The notes under the pieces were generated by a model. That model did not search any database. It saw only the letters and a list, made by a program, of their open reading frames with translations, and was not told the DNA's origin. DNA of 64,000 nt from Branchinecta lynchi (taxonomy: Eukaryota; Arthropoda; Branchiopoda; Anostraca; Branchinectidae): contig JAKZAP010000019.1 of assembly GCA_023053575.1 (NCBI GenBank), positions 2,604,001 through 2,668,000 on the forward strand, in the 5' to 3' direction. The position numbers and the translations under genes are program-made. Shown here one piece after another: positions 23,701 to 33,682 of this stretch; the first letter of the stretch is position 1, and every line of letters begins with the position of its first letter.

Positions 23701-23762
23701 AGTGGCGAGATGCACCGTGGAAATTCGACTGGGAAGCACCGGAATCTTCCACCAGAACGTAA
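20706..23762 (+). CDS. LINE ORF2: endonuclease and reverse transcriptase
   Basis: 1018 codons are open. The first in-frame start-like codon is GTG, and the first ATG useful for the endonuclease is near 20909, so the true start is unsure. An apurinic-type endonuclease occupies about residues 65-300: E99 (TLTEICP), GDFN 212-215, SDH 288-290. The RT includes YRPISL, HGFRSKRSVDTN, D645 (LLDLAKAFDK), PQGS 708-711 and YADD 736-739. The C-terminal LEQIQRRATKLIAGM ... RRKRGDMIQVHKLL is typical of CR1/L2 elements. All catalytic residues are present. It nicks target DNA and copies the element RNA there. Confidence 0.92.
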   Translation: MSDYNDVTVSLCESESSELTFTSPCPSALSLDSSSVYLSCNSPTSTVSENNSEQNPKSPRHARKLVNIMTANVDVITNKMPELATVLELSQIDIATLTEICPKNSRYQLTEDSICPSGYNIFSNLSDPNCRRGVAVLASKEFQVKEISVPNSYLPWVEATWVSLSLPNEMFVLSSVYRSPSSPCQLSSERAIAEMTQFVLCNFPKATLLMTGDFNLPNVFWIDGQGMTKSSLEQNPLVQVLSDNFLYQTVTMPTRMRPGQNPSTLDLVITNDPEKVISTHTLSPIGSSDHMPVLSSIQLNSKPSKYTKQSFTNYKMMVEELLDANLEKLVSEDVEVSWLSLKKVLLESQAKHTSVTWKKKPKTLPFLTPKIKKLRNRKKRLWEKYTKQKNTALYEKYKIARNLLRKETRKLTSNYEERLAKNVKENPKLFWKHISLKKPGRHSVPDLENNSSFSSCPSEKANLLNQQFASVFSKDDIQSAPPPAEQAHTPFPMVHSPVTLEEVTKQLKELDANKSTGPDGLSPRLMKELSPAISAPLVKLFNLSLTQGKLPGDWKKAIVIPIHKKGSKTSAANYRPISLTCVACKIIERIINKRIINHLEANSLISNSQHGFRSKRSVDTNLLESYSLVTDLLEKGLPVDMILLDLAKAFDKVCHRYLIHRLLTLSLSPQVVSWTEDFLRDRTQQVKVTTGPNSHSLSDEIKVTSGVPQGSVLGPTLFNIYINELPLITSNKTTLYADDSKLIGPANTSSAIQSLQTDLNNMCSWVKRWLLEFNTEKCKVIHFGHNNPKHRYLMTQNSGSHHTLEPVQEERDLGVIVDSQLKFSSHSQHISANASRALGIIKHSITSRSKLVITKLYKGLVRPRLEVGTILATPRFKKDKAALEQIQRRATKLIAGMENKTYSERLKELNLPSLVYRRKRGDMIQVHKLLSTNQENEILEIDPSHKTRGHPKRIRKLHARTGARCNFFSNRIVNLWNNLKEDTVAAEATDAFKRHLDGEWRDAPWKFDWEAPESSTRT

Positions 23763-23904
23763 CCATCAACAACAGTCATCACAAGGAGTGATTCAACAGG
23801 ATCGAAAATCCTTATTTCACTCCAAGCTGTGATTTAAGGTAATTTTAAGGTAACAATGCAGGTAATGCAGATTATGTGGTAGCCGGTAGGTATTTGTTTG
23901 TAAT

Positions 23905-23940
23905 AAAAGTAATCTTATCTAATTTAATCTAATCAACACG
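23905..23940 (+). terminator. LINE 3' terminal short repeats
   Basis: aataaaag followed by imperfect taatct/tatct units. CR1-like elements end in short repeats that the RT uses to start synthesis. Confidence 0.6.
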
Positions 23941-24054
23941 ATTTTTCACAAATACGATTCCAAATCTAAACTTCGCAATTTTATCTAGTTTTATTACTGA
24001 GCTGTTTGACAATGCGATTGTGTAGTGTACAAGTTTTACTACCAAGGTAATTTG

Positions 24055-25060
24055 TTTTTGAATAATAGAGATTCATGATTGAATGAATAGATGTGTCAGC
24101 ACTGTAAAATTTTTTTTTGCAGTATTTGCTACTGGGATTAATCTTGTCTATACTGAGATAAGATTACCCGTAATTCGGATTAACTTTATCCCGATAGAGA
24201 TAAGATTAATCCCAGTAGCCAATACTGCATCCTTATTCAGAAAAACTTTTTACAGTGAGTACACGTGTACTTTCATATGTATAATACAACATTTTTTTCT
24301 TTCTGCATACCAGACACAAATTACTGAAACTCATGGGAAATCGTCTTTTCCTTAAGAGAGTCATCCAAGGTTGATAAAGCAGGGCTATGGCGTTACCGAA
24401 GCTTCACGGCGAGGGGGGAGGGGGGCGGGACAAAAAGTCCCCAAACTCGTCCCAGCAATTCTGGGACACTGGCACCAAAGAACCTGTCAGTTGGAATTTA
24501 ATAGGGCTAACACGACGAAAGCAAGTGACCATAACTTCCGATCGCAAACTCATGGGGCCACGATAAACGTGAAAAAAGAAACGAGAATCAGAGACCAGAT
24601 AGCGAAGAAACAAAACCTAAGTGTTGCAACACTTCACGCTCCCCAGGCAACGTAGGTCTAGTTTTTCCTACCGAGATATTTTTTTTTTTGAATAATAGAA
24701 ATTCATGATTGATTGAATAGATGTGTGTCTGTAAACGTGTGCTTTCATATATGTAAAACAACACCCTTTCTTTCGTTCATACCAGACACGAATTACTGGA
24801 ACTCGTCTTTTTCTGACAGTCATCCAAGGTTGATAAAGCAGGGCTAAGGCGTTACCTAAGCTTCACTGGGAGGGGGAGGGGCAAAAGTCCCCAAACGCGT
24901 CCCAGCAATTCTGGGACACCGGCACCAAAGAACCTGTCAGCTGGAATGTAATACGGCTATCTACGTCGAAAGCAAGTGACCATAAGTTTCAATAGCAAAA
25001 TGATGGGGCCACGAGCTACGATAAACATGAAAGTAATGAGAATCAGAGACCTTTAAAGTT
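24055..25060. repeat. Tandem segmental duplication
   Basis: About 24055-24690 and 24690-25060 are diverged copies (gaataatagagattcatgat, gtcatccaaggttgataaag, cccagcaattctgggacac). The first copy is longer because it contains the MITE at 24100-24257. Confidence 0.7.
24100..24257. mobile_element. MITE of about 158 bp with long inverted ends
   Basis: Starts CACTGTAAAA and ends TTTTTACAGTG. Inner arms GCAGTATTTGCTACTGGGAT and the reverse ATCCCAGTAGCCAATACTGC nearly pair throughout. Absent from the adjacent duplicate (24690-25060), which serves as an empty site. Confidence 0.7.
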
Positions 25061-25244
25061 TAACTGAAAAACAATCTTATTTTTGTGTCATTTAATTGAA
25101 TACACTGAATTGTTTGGATTATGCAAAAAGATTATTTTATTTTCCACTATCTGCTCCAGTTATGACGTTCAGAATATCTGCGGCCGTCCCCACAGCGTAA
25201 ATTCTACTATGACGCGAAATTTTTTAATCTCAACACAAACGCGG

Positions 25245-25515
25245 CTTTTCAGTGAGCAGTGGTGCGGTGGGTGAAAATTTTAGTGCCTGAACAAAAAAAA
25301 ACTTTTTCTCGTAAGGCATACAACCAAAATACAAGCGCATAGAGGTACTACAATCACATGGAAATTCTACTATTTGAAATCGATTATTCGTGAATGGTGG
25401 AACAAAGAAGTAACGCAATTTTCAGCGGGTCTTCAAGCCAATTTAAGTTATTAAGTGATCGGTAACTAGATTGTCCTGTCCCAGCCCTTTTCAATTCAAT
25501 TCAATTTTATTTCAA
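25245..25515. repeat. Dispersed repeat plus (ATTCA)n LINE tail
   Basis: 25245-25490 matches 690-1010. It is followed by ttcaattcaattcaatttta, a simple repeat typical of the 3' end of a LINE in reverse orientation. Confidence 0.55.
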
Positions 25516-26275
25516 CACCAATTACGAACTAGCCGAATAGCAAGTGGTAAAGTCAAACATACATTAAAAACTAACCAAAATTATCAACATATACTAGAAA
25601 GTGGTCGAATTACATATAAAATACTGAGAGCAAACAATATAAAAAGTAACGACTGGGGTAATAGACAACGGGGAGTAAAATAATAACCTATTAATTTCTG
25701 TTACGTAGGGAAACAAAAGAGGGGACACAACTATTCTTGTATCTTACGTGTCAGCAAAACACTGGTTGAAGGGGAGGGACTGGTTTGGAAGCTTGTCTTG
25801 AGGCCTCTCCCTTTCTGTTGTAAAGTGTGAGGGGGGCGGGGCGGGCAGGATGTCGCGAAGGACTGGGACCAGAAGAGTCTGCACACCAAACTTTTTGAAT
25901 GAATGAAACGCTTTTATTCCGCCAAAATGACGAGACAAGAAAAAGGTTAAAGGTTAAAGCATTTACAATACGTACATTTAAACTTTCTAATCCTAGTGCA
26001 CATCATCGTAACACTCAAACTAAAACAATAGATTTACAAATTTACAAATAAACATTAATAAGTACGAAATACCAAATAAGTACTTTTTTATTATTTTGTT
26101 TTGTATCAAACAGGGCAACAGCATACAAAGTTCTAGGCCCGGCTCAAATGGTGGCGAAGATGACTGTAACTAGCATTTATTTTGTCTTGCTTTTTGTTTG
26201 TTTTTAAGTTGAACTTTCAAGAATCAGCCCACCCAATCAACACAGATCTATTCTAAGTAATAAAGGATGACCTAC
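25516..26275. other. Non-coding intronic stretch with a LINE tail
   Basis: 25895-25935 has gaatgaatgaaacgctttta and ttccgccaaaatg, a LINE 3' end in reverse orientation. The rest shows no gene before the exon at 26276. Confidence 0.45.
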
Positions 26276-26370
26276 CTTTGGGGACAGAGGATTTGGAGCA
26301 ATTGCAGGGAATCTGAGTGACATGAATCTTCCAAGCTCTTCTCGAAGGAAACGTCGTCTGTGAAGAAGGT
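26276..26370 (-). CDS. CUB-domain gene, third recognised exon (inter-CUB WKI segment)
   Basis: This 95-bp exon reads RRAWKIHVTQIPCNCSKSS then VPK. The R.WKI..TQI.C signature directly precedes the GCLQYY segment in arthropod two-CUB proteins, exactly the order seen here once spliced. The acceptor is CTTTTCCAG and the donor AAAG|GTAGGT. It takes two bases from the exon at 29460-29226 and leaves one for the exon at 17689-17537. The open frame it shares with flanking intron on the track is in a different frame, so it was identified by splice phase and composition. Confidence 0.87.
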
Positions 26371-26499
26371 CTGGAAAAGAAAGACAACTAAGGAGCAAAG
26401 CGGGATCGAACCGTGGAACCCATAGATTAAATCATCGAATCGTCGAAAATCATGGGCAAAAAACATCTATTGTGGCCCAAGCAGCTACAAAATAAATAT

Positions 26500-26800
26500 A
26501 GAAATAAGTAAGAAAAATCAATGTCATATCACTATAAATGGAGAACTCTACAATGCCATTTATGTGGGTAGAGTAGATTTTAATTCTAAAAAGTAACTTT
26601 CACAGCGTGAACGACGAATTTGACTTCTACGTCCAAACATAACTGAACACTCGAGGGTCCAGCTAGCACATGACACTCTACATTCTTTTCTGGCCGATGA
26701 ATGAAAAATTGCATATTGTATTTGTTGTGTTTTATTTAATTATTTAATTTTACATACTCCGCTTTTCAAATGGCGGGTCAGAAATAAATTACTTACTTAC
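26500..26800 (+). repeat. LINE 3' end with (TTAC)n tail
   Basis: Ends ctccgcttttcaaatggcgg, gtcagaaataaa and ttacttacttactt at about 26757-26802. The same tail in reverse is at 13880-13925. No ORF remains. Confidence 0.6.
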
Positions 26801-26984
26801 TTAGATGACATAGAAACAGGTTCAGACCCAAGATCGGGAAGAATTGCCCTCGGGACAATTTTTCTTTAGTACGGATTGCCCGTGAGAACAATTTTTTTCC
26901 GGGGTAAGGAGACATCGTTTTTTTGCCGGACAAGTAGTTCAACCAACTACTTGGGTGAACTACTTTAATGTTCAATAGACGCCA

Positions 26985-28145
26985 AACAATAACAAGACCA
27001 AAGGTATCGATGGGATCCTAAAAATCTAATATTTGATTCAGACAATCGAGTCTTGTCTTCGCCAGATCCAGTCTTGGACAGTCTAATCATCAGAGAAAAC
27101 CAAGTTCAGATATACCTGCATTAGCCATATCTATTTTGACGATACTGACCGAGACTTCCTGCCGATTTCCGAGCGAACTACTAGTCCAGCAAAAAAAAAT
27201 AATTCAGAAACAAAACCAGCGTATCTCCTTATCCCTATAAAGAACATCTAATCAACTTTGAATAAAAGTTTGACTTAAAAAAAAATCCGGTTATATGTCC
27301 GGGTAAAAAGCCACTGTCATAAACCGACTCAGCCTCTCTTCTTACCCCTTAATCTGTCATCTAATCGATCTTTTGCTTTTAACAAATTTTCCGGTTTTGA
27401 CCGGATTCCGGGCAAACTAGTTGTCCAGCGAGAAAATGATTCTCACCATCGTGTTCGGCATGTCTTTTTACCCATAAATCAAACATTTAATCGACTTCAG
27501 ATTAAACTTTTACTTGTAATCAACTTTCCAGTTTTCGCCGGATTCCGGGCGAACTACATGTCCGGGTAGAAAATTGTTTTCACATAAGTGTTCAACATGT
27601 CTTCTTGCCCTAAATCAAACATCTAATCAACTCGAAATAAAACTTCTAATTTTAACAAACTTTCTGGTTTCGGCCGGATTCCGGGCGAAGTACTTGTCCA
27701 TCGAGAAAACGGTTTTCACCATCGTCTTCAGCATGTCTTCCTACTCCTAAATCGAACATCTAATCAACTTCAAATACAACTTTTACTTTTAACAAACTTT
27801 CCGGTTTTGGCCGGATTCCGGGTGAACTACTCGTCCGATGACAAAATAGTTTTCACAATCGTGCTCAGCATGTCTTCTTACCCCATAATCGACTATCACA
27901 TTAGCTGTTTCAAAATATTTTTGTTTGCCCATTAATTTGAACCCCCTCCCCCACCCCAAAATATAGGGCTACAACGCCCACCTACGAACTCAACTGGTCC
28001 GAAGACCAACGAATCCTCACACAAAGTTTCATCAAAATATCTCACTCCCTTCGACAGTTATCGTGCTTACAGACGGACGGACGGACAATTTTTGCGATGT
28101 CATAGGTATCCCTCCACTTATGTTTTGGGATCCCAAAACGCCATT
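26985..28145 (+). mobile_element. Family A composite, near-complete reference copy
   Basis: Left end aacaagaccaaaggtatcga then TGGGATCC. Right end ggtatccctccacttatg then TTTTGGGATCCCAAAA. Inside are about five tandem units of roughly 125-130 bp, each with cttttactttt, aacaaactttccggttttgg and ccggattccgggcgaactac. Then come a spacer, tttcatcaaaatatctcac and (acgg)n. ACGCCA flanks both ends, a possible 6-bp target duplication. No protein is encoded. The tttcatcaaaat...(acgg)n tail resembles 3' ends of RTE-type LINEs and their SINEs. Confidence 0.7.
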
Positions 28146-28149
28146 TCTA

Positions 28150-28410
28150 GAAAGAGCTATGCTTTAATTTCGGATATAAAGGTGTCGTGAGGTACCTTAC
28201 TTTATTGTGGGTTCTCTCCAGGTTGATGTGCTGAAATTTTGTTTTATTTTATTGTTATTTTATATTTATGCCAGTATTTGTTACTTATTTTGTCATTTGT
28301 TTGACCCTAGTTGGTCGTATCCGAGTATATATAAATAAATAAATAAATATAAGCGTGGGAAAGAGATTGTGAGGATTCATGCTATAGCACGCCTTTGTAG
28401 AATATAATGA
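28150..28410. repeat. Direct repeat, first copy, ending in (AAAT)n
   Basis: Contains atttcggatataaaggtgtc, attgtgggttctctc and a LINE-like 3' tail (ataaataaataaataaat) before aagcgtgggaaagagattg. The second copy is at 28755-29145. Confidence 0.7.
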
Positions 28411-28754
28411 ACAGAATTTCATTTTTCAAAAGCAGCTGTCACAGCGTTACCGCCGAATTTGACCTTTTCGTCATACAAAATGATGAATAACACAACACTC
28501 AATAGTCTTGTCACGAAGGAAAAATAAAACACTATTAAGGACTAGCTTAACGGTTATTGTACAACTCAACAAATGCTGGAACAAAACTCTTTCCACATCT
28601 TTCATGAAGAGGGGCTAGTGTGGGGATTTTCTTGGATTTCTCTCGCTCCGGTCAAATACGTATAGGAGAATAAGGGGATGGGAGAATATTACGTAATCTG
28701 AGAACAGACAGGGTTATAATACCGCAATCAATGCTAAGGCGGGTTCGTCTAGGT

Positions 28755-29145
28755 ATCGAGCTCTGCTTTGATTTCGGATGTAAAGGTGTCGTGGGGTACC
28801 CTACTATATTGTGGGTTCTCTCAGGTTGACTGCTGAAATTTTGTTTTAGTTTATATTTATGCAAGTATTTGTTACTTATTTTGTCATTTGTTTCACCGTA
28901 GTTGGTAGTATCCTAGTAAAGAAATAGAAAACCATGATTTTCTGTTTTTTTTCTTGATCAGCTAGTTTTGATCAGCTCACGCCCTTTCACAACTAGCTGA
29001 TCAATAAAAAAAACCGAAAATCACGGTTTTCTATTTCTTCCGTAATGAATGGTCAGCTTGGCTTCAAACCTTATATTAGTATCCTAGTTTAAATAAATAA
29101 AAAAAATTAAGCGTGGGAAAAAGATTGCGAGGATTCATGCTATAG
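28755..29145. repeat. Direct repeat, second copy, interrupted
   Basis: Matches 28150-28410 from ttcggatgtaaaggtgtcgt to aagcgtgggaaaaagattgc. It is split at tagtatcctag by the foldback insertion at 28917-29076. Confidence 0.7.
28917..29076. mobile_element. 160-bp foldback insertion with 11-bp target duplication
   Basis: TAGTATCCTAG occurs at 28906-28916 and again at 29077-29087, flanking the insertion. The arms pair over about 48 bp (agaaatagaaaacc.tgattt ... ttgatcagctagtt). After the second arm comes a unique tail, ggtcagcttggcttcaaacc, resembling the tail of the hammerhead foldback family. The 28150 copy gives the empty site. Confidence 0.8.
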
Positions 29146-29225
29146 TGGAGGACTTTGTCAAAAATTACAAACAAAACATCTCAAGCCCTTGCTGATGCAG
29201 GGTAAAAATAAGTAAAGTTACTCAC

Positions 29226-29460
29226 ATATAATTCGCCAGTGCTACTGTGACGTTCACAGGATAGGCATACTGCGGCTGGGTGGGTATGAACCGGTTATTT
29301 TTGTTCATGCTCCTTCCAACTCCCACGGGGGGAGCATACCCACTCCCACCGGCTCCAGAGAGGGCATCATAGGAGTCCCAGCAATTGTAGAAGCTATCCT
29401 GAAGTTGGCTTAGCATCGCTGTAAGGGTAGTGGAAGATTTGCCCGCGACTGGAATATACA
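29226..29460 (-). CDS. CUB-domain gene, second recognised exon (end of first CUB, linker)
   Basis: This 235-bp exon encodes YIPVAGKSSTTLTAMLSQLQ, then a Gly/Pro-rich part (GAGGSGYAPPVGVGRS) and PVNVTVALANY. Spliced to the upstream exon, the split codon A|TG gives THMYIPV, matching the G.HMY...G....T.T..... strand of arthropod CUB domains. The acceptor is TTTTTCTTTTAG and the donor TAT|GTGAGTAA. NVT is a possible glycosylation site. The exon is read 2-77-2, consistent with neighbours on both sides. Confidence 0.87.
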
Positions 29461-29539
29461 CTAAAAGAAAAATATGATCTTTACTAAAACAGTAATGTGC
29501 TTCCGAGCGAGAGGACTCTTTTCTAAAATATGACCGATA

Positions 29540-29918
29540 CAATTAATTAAATAATTAATAATTTTATTACCCATCAAAATGTATAAATACAAATTAATGG
29601 AGTAGGAAAAATAAGCAAAAGCTACACAATGTACAACACTACGTAATCAACAACACATTATCAACTATTTCAGGAGTCTATACATATCACTTGTCGGATC
29701 AAGATCTTCCCGATACCGCAGTAAACGTTTCTGCACAGCAATTACGGGCTGGGCTAATCCATACTTCCTTGATATGCTGCTGTTACCTGACCAAGGCGGA
29801 AGTCTCAAACAGATATTTTGCAAACTTATAAAAACACTTGCATAATGCTTTAATATCTGACTCAATGAAAATACACCAAAACGGTGCAAATGCAAGGAAG
29901 TGGGGAATAACGAATGCA
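29540..29918. other. Unassigned intronic sequence
   Basis: AT-rich stretch with no recognised exon. The minus-strand open frame 29665-30039 crosses into the long-TIR transposon and is not taken as a gene. Confidence 0.4.
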
Positions 29919-30853
29919 TTATACACTGGGATCGACTAAAACCAGGAAGGGAAGGGAACGCGAGAAAAGCAGGAAGGCCTACTAAAACTAGGAAGGGCAT
30001 ACTAAAAACGAGGAAGGCTGTCGCCAGAATTCGCGACACCGTTCCCTTCCTCTATTTAGTATTATTTGAGGGATCGGCAACTTTTCAAATTCAAAGTTCA
30101 CCGTCCAAGTTTTAGTATCCTGACATGGGTAGGCATCAAGTTCAGTCAGGAGTCGGCAAGTATACAAATTGTAATTCACCTTTTCATTTCTCGTTCTGAC
30201 GGTAACTTAAAGTACTAAAACGAGGAAGGAAATGGTGGACTTGAAATATCTTAGTTGCCGACCCCTCGTTGGACTCAATGGATATTAGTCACCTGCCGTA
30301 AGAAAGAGAAATAAAAAGGTGAAGTAGAGTTTTATAGTGGAAAACCCCTCACTGAACTTAACGCCTACCCATGTCAGGGTACTAAAACGAAGAATCGATG
30401 GCGAACTTTGAATTTAAAAAGTTGCCAACGCTCAAAGAAAACTAGTTTAAAATTTCCTTCCTTGTTTTAGTACTTTCAAGGTACTAAAACGAGGAAGGAA
30501 ATGGTGGACTTGAAATATCTTAGTTGCCGACCCCTCGCTGGCCTCGGAGGATTTAGTCGCTTACCGACAGAACGAAAAATGAAAAGGTGAACTACAATTT
30601 TTTTATAGCTGCCGACCCCTCACTGAACTTGATGCCTACCCATGTCAGGATACTAAAATGAGGAAGGAGTGGTGAACATTGAATTTGAAAAGTTGCCGAC
30701 CCCTCAAATAATACTAAATAGAGGAAGTGAACGGTGCGGCAAATTCTGGCGACAGCCTTCTTCGTTTCCGTCTGCTCTTCCTGGTTTTAGTATGCCTTCC
30801 TGCTTTTCTCGCGTTCCCTTCCCTTCCTGGTTTTAGTCGATCCCTTATACACT
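29919..30853. mobile_element. Long-TIR DNA transposon remnant with 9-bp target duplication (Mutator-like)
   Basis: TTATACACT at 29919-29927 and 30845-30853 flanks an element of 917 bp (29928-30844). Both ends begin GGGATCGACTAAAACCAGGA in inverted orientation. The arms remain alignable for roughly 300 bp (ctgtcgccagaatt, ctatttagtattatttgagg, tcctgacatgggtaggcatc). A 9-bp duplication and very long inverted ends are usual for Mutator-like elements. No transposase is present, so it is non-autonomous. actaaaacgaggaaggaaat recurs internally. Confidence 0.82.
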
Positions 30854-30859
30854 TTACCT

Positions 30860-31615
30860 AAGACGTTTTTCCGTGCTCCCATAAACAGATTGTGGGTCGA
30901 TTGTGGAGTCTATCCCGCGGTGTTTTGTGCGGCCCACAACTGTGTTTCCACGACCAACAAGATTTTCGTGGCTCGCTTTGTGGCTCAAATTCGATAAACA
31001 GCTGGCGAGGTGGTTGTCGATTTTGTGGCTCGATTCTAGCGTGAAATTCTAATAAAGCAGCAAAATAGTGTCTAAACAATAAAGTTAACTACTTTTTCAA
31101 GCATATAAACTTAAACTGAGGATCCCTTTTGCCCATAATGGTAAGGAAATGAGCCCTGGAGTTCTAATTATTGAGATTTTACATGAATTTTATTTTTATT
31201 TTAAGATATTTGAAATTTCCGCCAAAGAATAGAAAAAACGGCGTTTCCGCGAGTTTCAACTTGTGGCTCGACTGTGTAGCACACAATGGTGTTTTCGCGA
31301 CAAACACCCAGAAGTGTGCGGCCCACAATTGTGTCGCGGAAAAGGCCTCTAGAATGCTTCTACAAAACTGATATTTTAATGAAATAAGAAGGCCATTTAT
31401 GAGTTTTTTCTGAATTAATATTCAGCATTAACCTTCACGATATGGGTCACGCTTTCAAACTTGAAAATCCCGATTCCACAAGGACCTGTGTAAGTGGAGT
31501 TTTGGCCACAGAACTGTTTGCCCTTCGAAGAGCCTTACCCAATAATTTTGACCTAACTTATTAAAGGAGAAAGCCTTTCTGTTGAATTATCTAATGAACC
31601 CTGCTCACCCAACGT
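30860..31615. other. Unassigned intronic sequence
   Basis: Two diverged inverted segments share gtgcggcccacaa and tgtggctcgatt-type words (30890-31045 and 31245-31345), suggesting another decayed foldback element. No gene seen. Confidence 0.4.
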
Positions 31616-31619
31616 GTAC

Positions 31620-31810
31620 ATTCTGTTCAAACAATGCATAAAACGGATACGTCAGCTACGATGCTTTGGCAGCGATAATAATAATAATAACTGTATTTAA
31701 AAGCCCAGGGGGGGATATTTGATTGCAGGATTGCACGTTGTCCATCACGTTTGACAGCCTGGAGAGGACTCTTGCCAAGAATGGTCGAACTATCGCTACC
31801 ATATCATAGT
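31620..31810 (+). repeat. Decayed hammerhead-family repeat
   Basis: Contains aacggatacgtcagctacga and gacagcctggagaggactct, with the core changed to CTGGAGA (31759-31765) and GAAC (31787-31790), followed by TATCGCT. A (taa)n and G-run interruption lies between. Not expected to be functional. Confidence 0.55.
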
Positions 31811-33560
31811 TGTATTTGTGTAATATTATTGAGTATTTGTGTACATTCTAATTACACTCGATTGTAACTGTTACCGCATTGAATAATATACTTGTAATTT
31901 CCGTTACTGACAAAAATCTGATGGAAAAGTTTCCTCTGCGCAGGGGGGGGGGGGGGTGATTCGATATAGGTCTGATATCGTCCATATTAAACTATTACGA
32001 TTAAAAATCAGTCGAAGTTACAGGCTAGAGGGTTAGTTGCCCCTCGTGGTACAAGTATGGTATCTCTATGGGGTAAAACGACCTATTTGATTTACTCCCA
32101 ACACGGTATTCCATCTCGAAAGGCGATTCATCGTTTGTCGATTTGGCCGAGTTCCTGGTTTAATGGACCCTAAGGACTCGGCCGGGGGGGAGTCGGCTCA
32201 ATTGGGCGGGGAAACGGGCGTCTTTCAGGTTCAATGAAATTTTGCATTTATATATAATTATAAACTAACAATATTTGTGATTTTCTTTTATTTACAAAAG
32301 GTGATTAAAGGAGGTTTGCAAGGGGTTTTATAACCGTAACAAATAATTCAGGACTGAATTTAGAAGTCTGGGAATCCGATGTCAGAGCCTCGTGCCTCAG
32401 CCACATTCAGTCACATCCGTACGTAATTTGGTTCGTTAATTTGGTTATTACCCACTCTTACGTTTCAACCTGGTCACACCTGGAACGAAGAAATTCAAGA
32501 TATATTACCACCATCATCACTAATAAGTAAACACAACTAGCTAAAGTCAGTGACTGTCGTCCGTGATTTGTACAAAGTTACTTTTAAAAATGGCAGAGAT
32601 GGAATTTCCATCTCTTCTATTTTACGTTTTCAACGTCTTTTCTTTCCACTTTCGACCGTAAGACGGTCTTGCTACCGGCGTTATTACCAGGTGTGACTAT
32701 AGCCGAGCCCGGGCATAAGACGGCCTATTACCAGCGTTATTGCCAAGTGTGACTATAGTGGTACCGGGCATCATAGACAGACCGGAAGGGTTTTCGCGAG
32801 ATTGGGAGTCGCATTCTGGACAGCGAGGTGTATCGAAAAAACTGTGGGAAATCTTAAGCAATTCTATGCACCGCTCTCCCCTTTCCGGCTGGTCTGACCG
32901 CGAAAACACATGGAAAGCTGAAATCACCGGGAAAGTGTTGACTTCCAAACTTTTTAGAGTTAATATTGATCAATAGGCAATCCTCATATATTCCAACAAA
33001 ATCACCGTTAATGACAATTGCGTATTATCTTCATTTGTTAGTGACGAATGCAGTGCTTTTCTAAACTTTCAAAAATTCCCGCCAAAACATTCAACTTTCT
33101 ACTAACTTTCTGGAATCACATTCTGAGAAGGCTGCCTCGGTGTTCAAAGCGCGGAATTCGGTGGGAAAATTCCGGAACTTTCCGAAGCAGCGTAAAACCA
33201 TTGGAAAGTGGTTCCAACTTCGCTTTCTAGATCCCGGAAACACTCCTCAGAACCATAACGGCAGACCTTTGGAAAGAAGATGAGTATTCTTTCAGCCCAA
33301 AAGCTGGCTACGAATCATATTTCATGGCGCTAGTGATTCACTCTAACAATAATTTGGCTCTTACAGGCAAGAGTCCTCTTCAGGCTTCAGGAAACCAAAC
33401 AAAGGCAAATTAGAAGATAGGGAAGGGAGACCTTGAGATTGGAACATCGTAGACAGTAAACAGGAAGACGTTCTTTCTTTTTATCTTTCAGCCTGCTACA
33501 AACATTATTCAAATACATTATCAGTCATTAATGCAATTACTACTTCTGTGTTTTACTCAG
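31811..33560. other. Unassigned intronic sequence
   Basis: Contains a G run (31944-31955), a short duplication of attaccagg/gttattgccaagtgtgacta (32675-32760) and scattered open frames of no recognisable composition. No exon with good splice sites and known domain was found. Confidence 0.35.
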
Positions 33561-33682
33561 CATCTTGCTTTATCTCTAGCCCATTTAGTCTTTTCCTTAA
33601 AAGACCTGTCTTACATACAATACTAATGCAACCTACTTCCATAACCAGTTCATATACTTCTAACCCTGAAACTTCTAACCCC

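Larger units (their letters stand above)
19530..23940 (+). mobile_element. CR1-like LINE, apparently intact
   Basis: Contains a 5' leader with a 36-bp tandem repeat (about 19650-19722, gctgctaccttgaaagtgaa), ORF1 with a PHD-type zinc finger, and ORF2 with endonuclease and reverse transcriptase. The 3' region ends in short repeats (aatcttatctaatttaatct) rather than poly-A, as in the CR1/L2 group. It lies antisense in an intron of the CUB gene. The 5' boundary is estimated. Both ORFs are unbroken, so the copy is young. Confidence 0.85.

Noticed and set aside
21716..23782. Several open frames inside the LINE ORF2 region on both strands
   Set aside because: They are shadows of the 1018-codon ORF2, which alone has domain motifs.
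25083..25274. Possible tRNA or small RNA gene in the AT-rich stretch
   Set aside because: I found no cloverleaf with A and B boxes here or elsewhere in the window. A tRNAscan run would be needed to exclude one.
28917..29076. Hammerhead core in the second foldback
   Set aside because: The centre has gatcagct repeats but no CUGANGA...GAAA arrangement on either strand.
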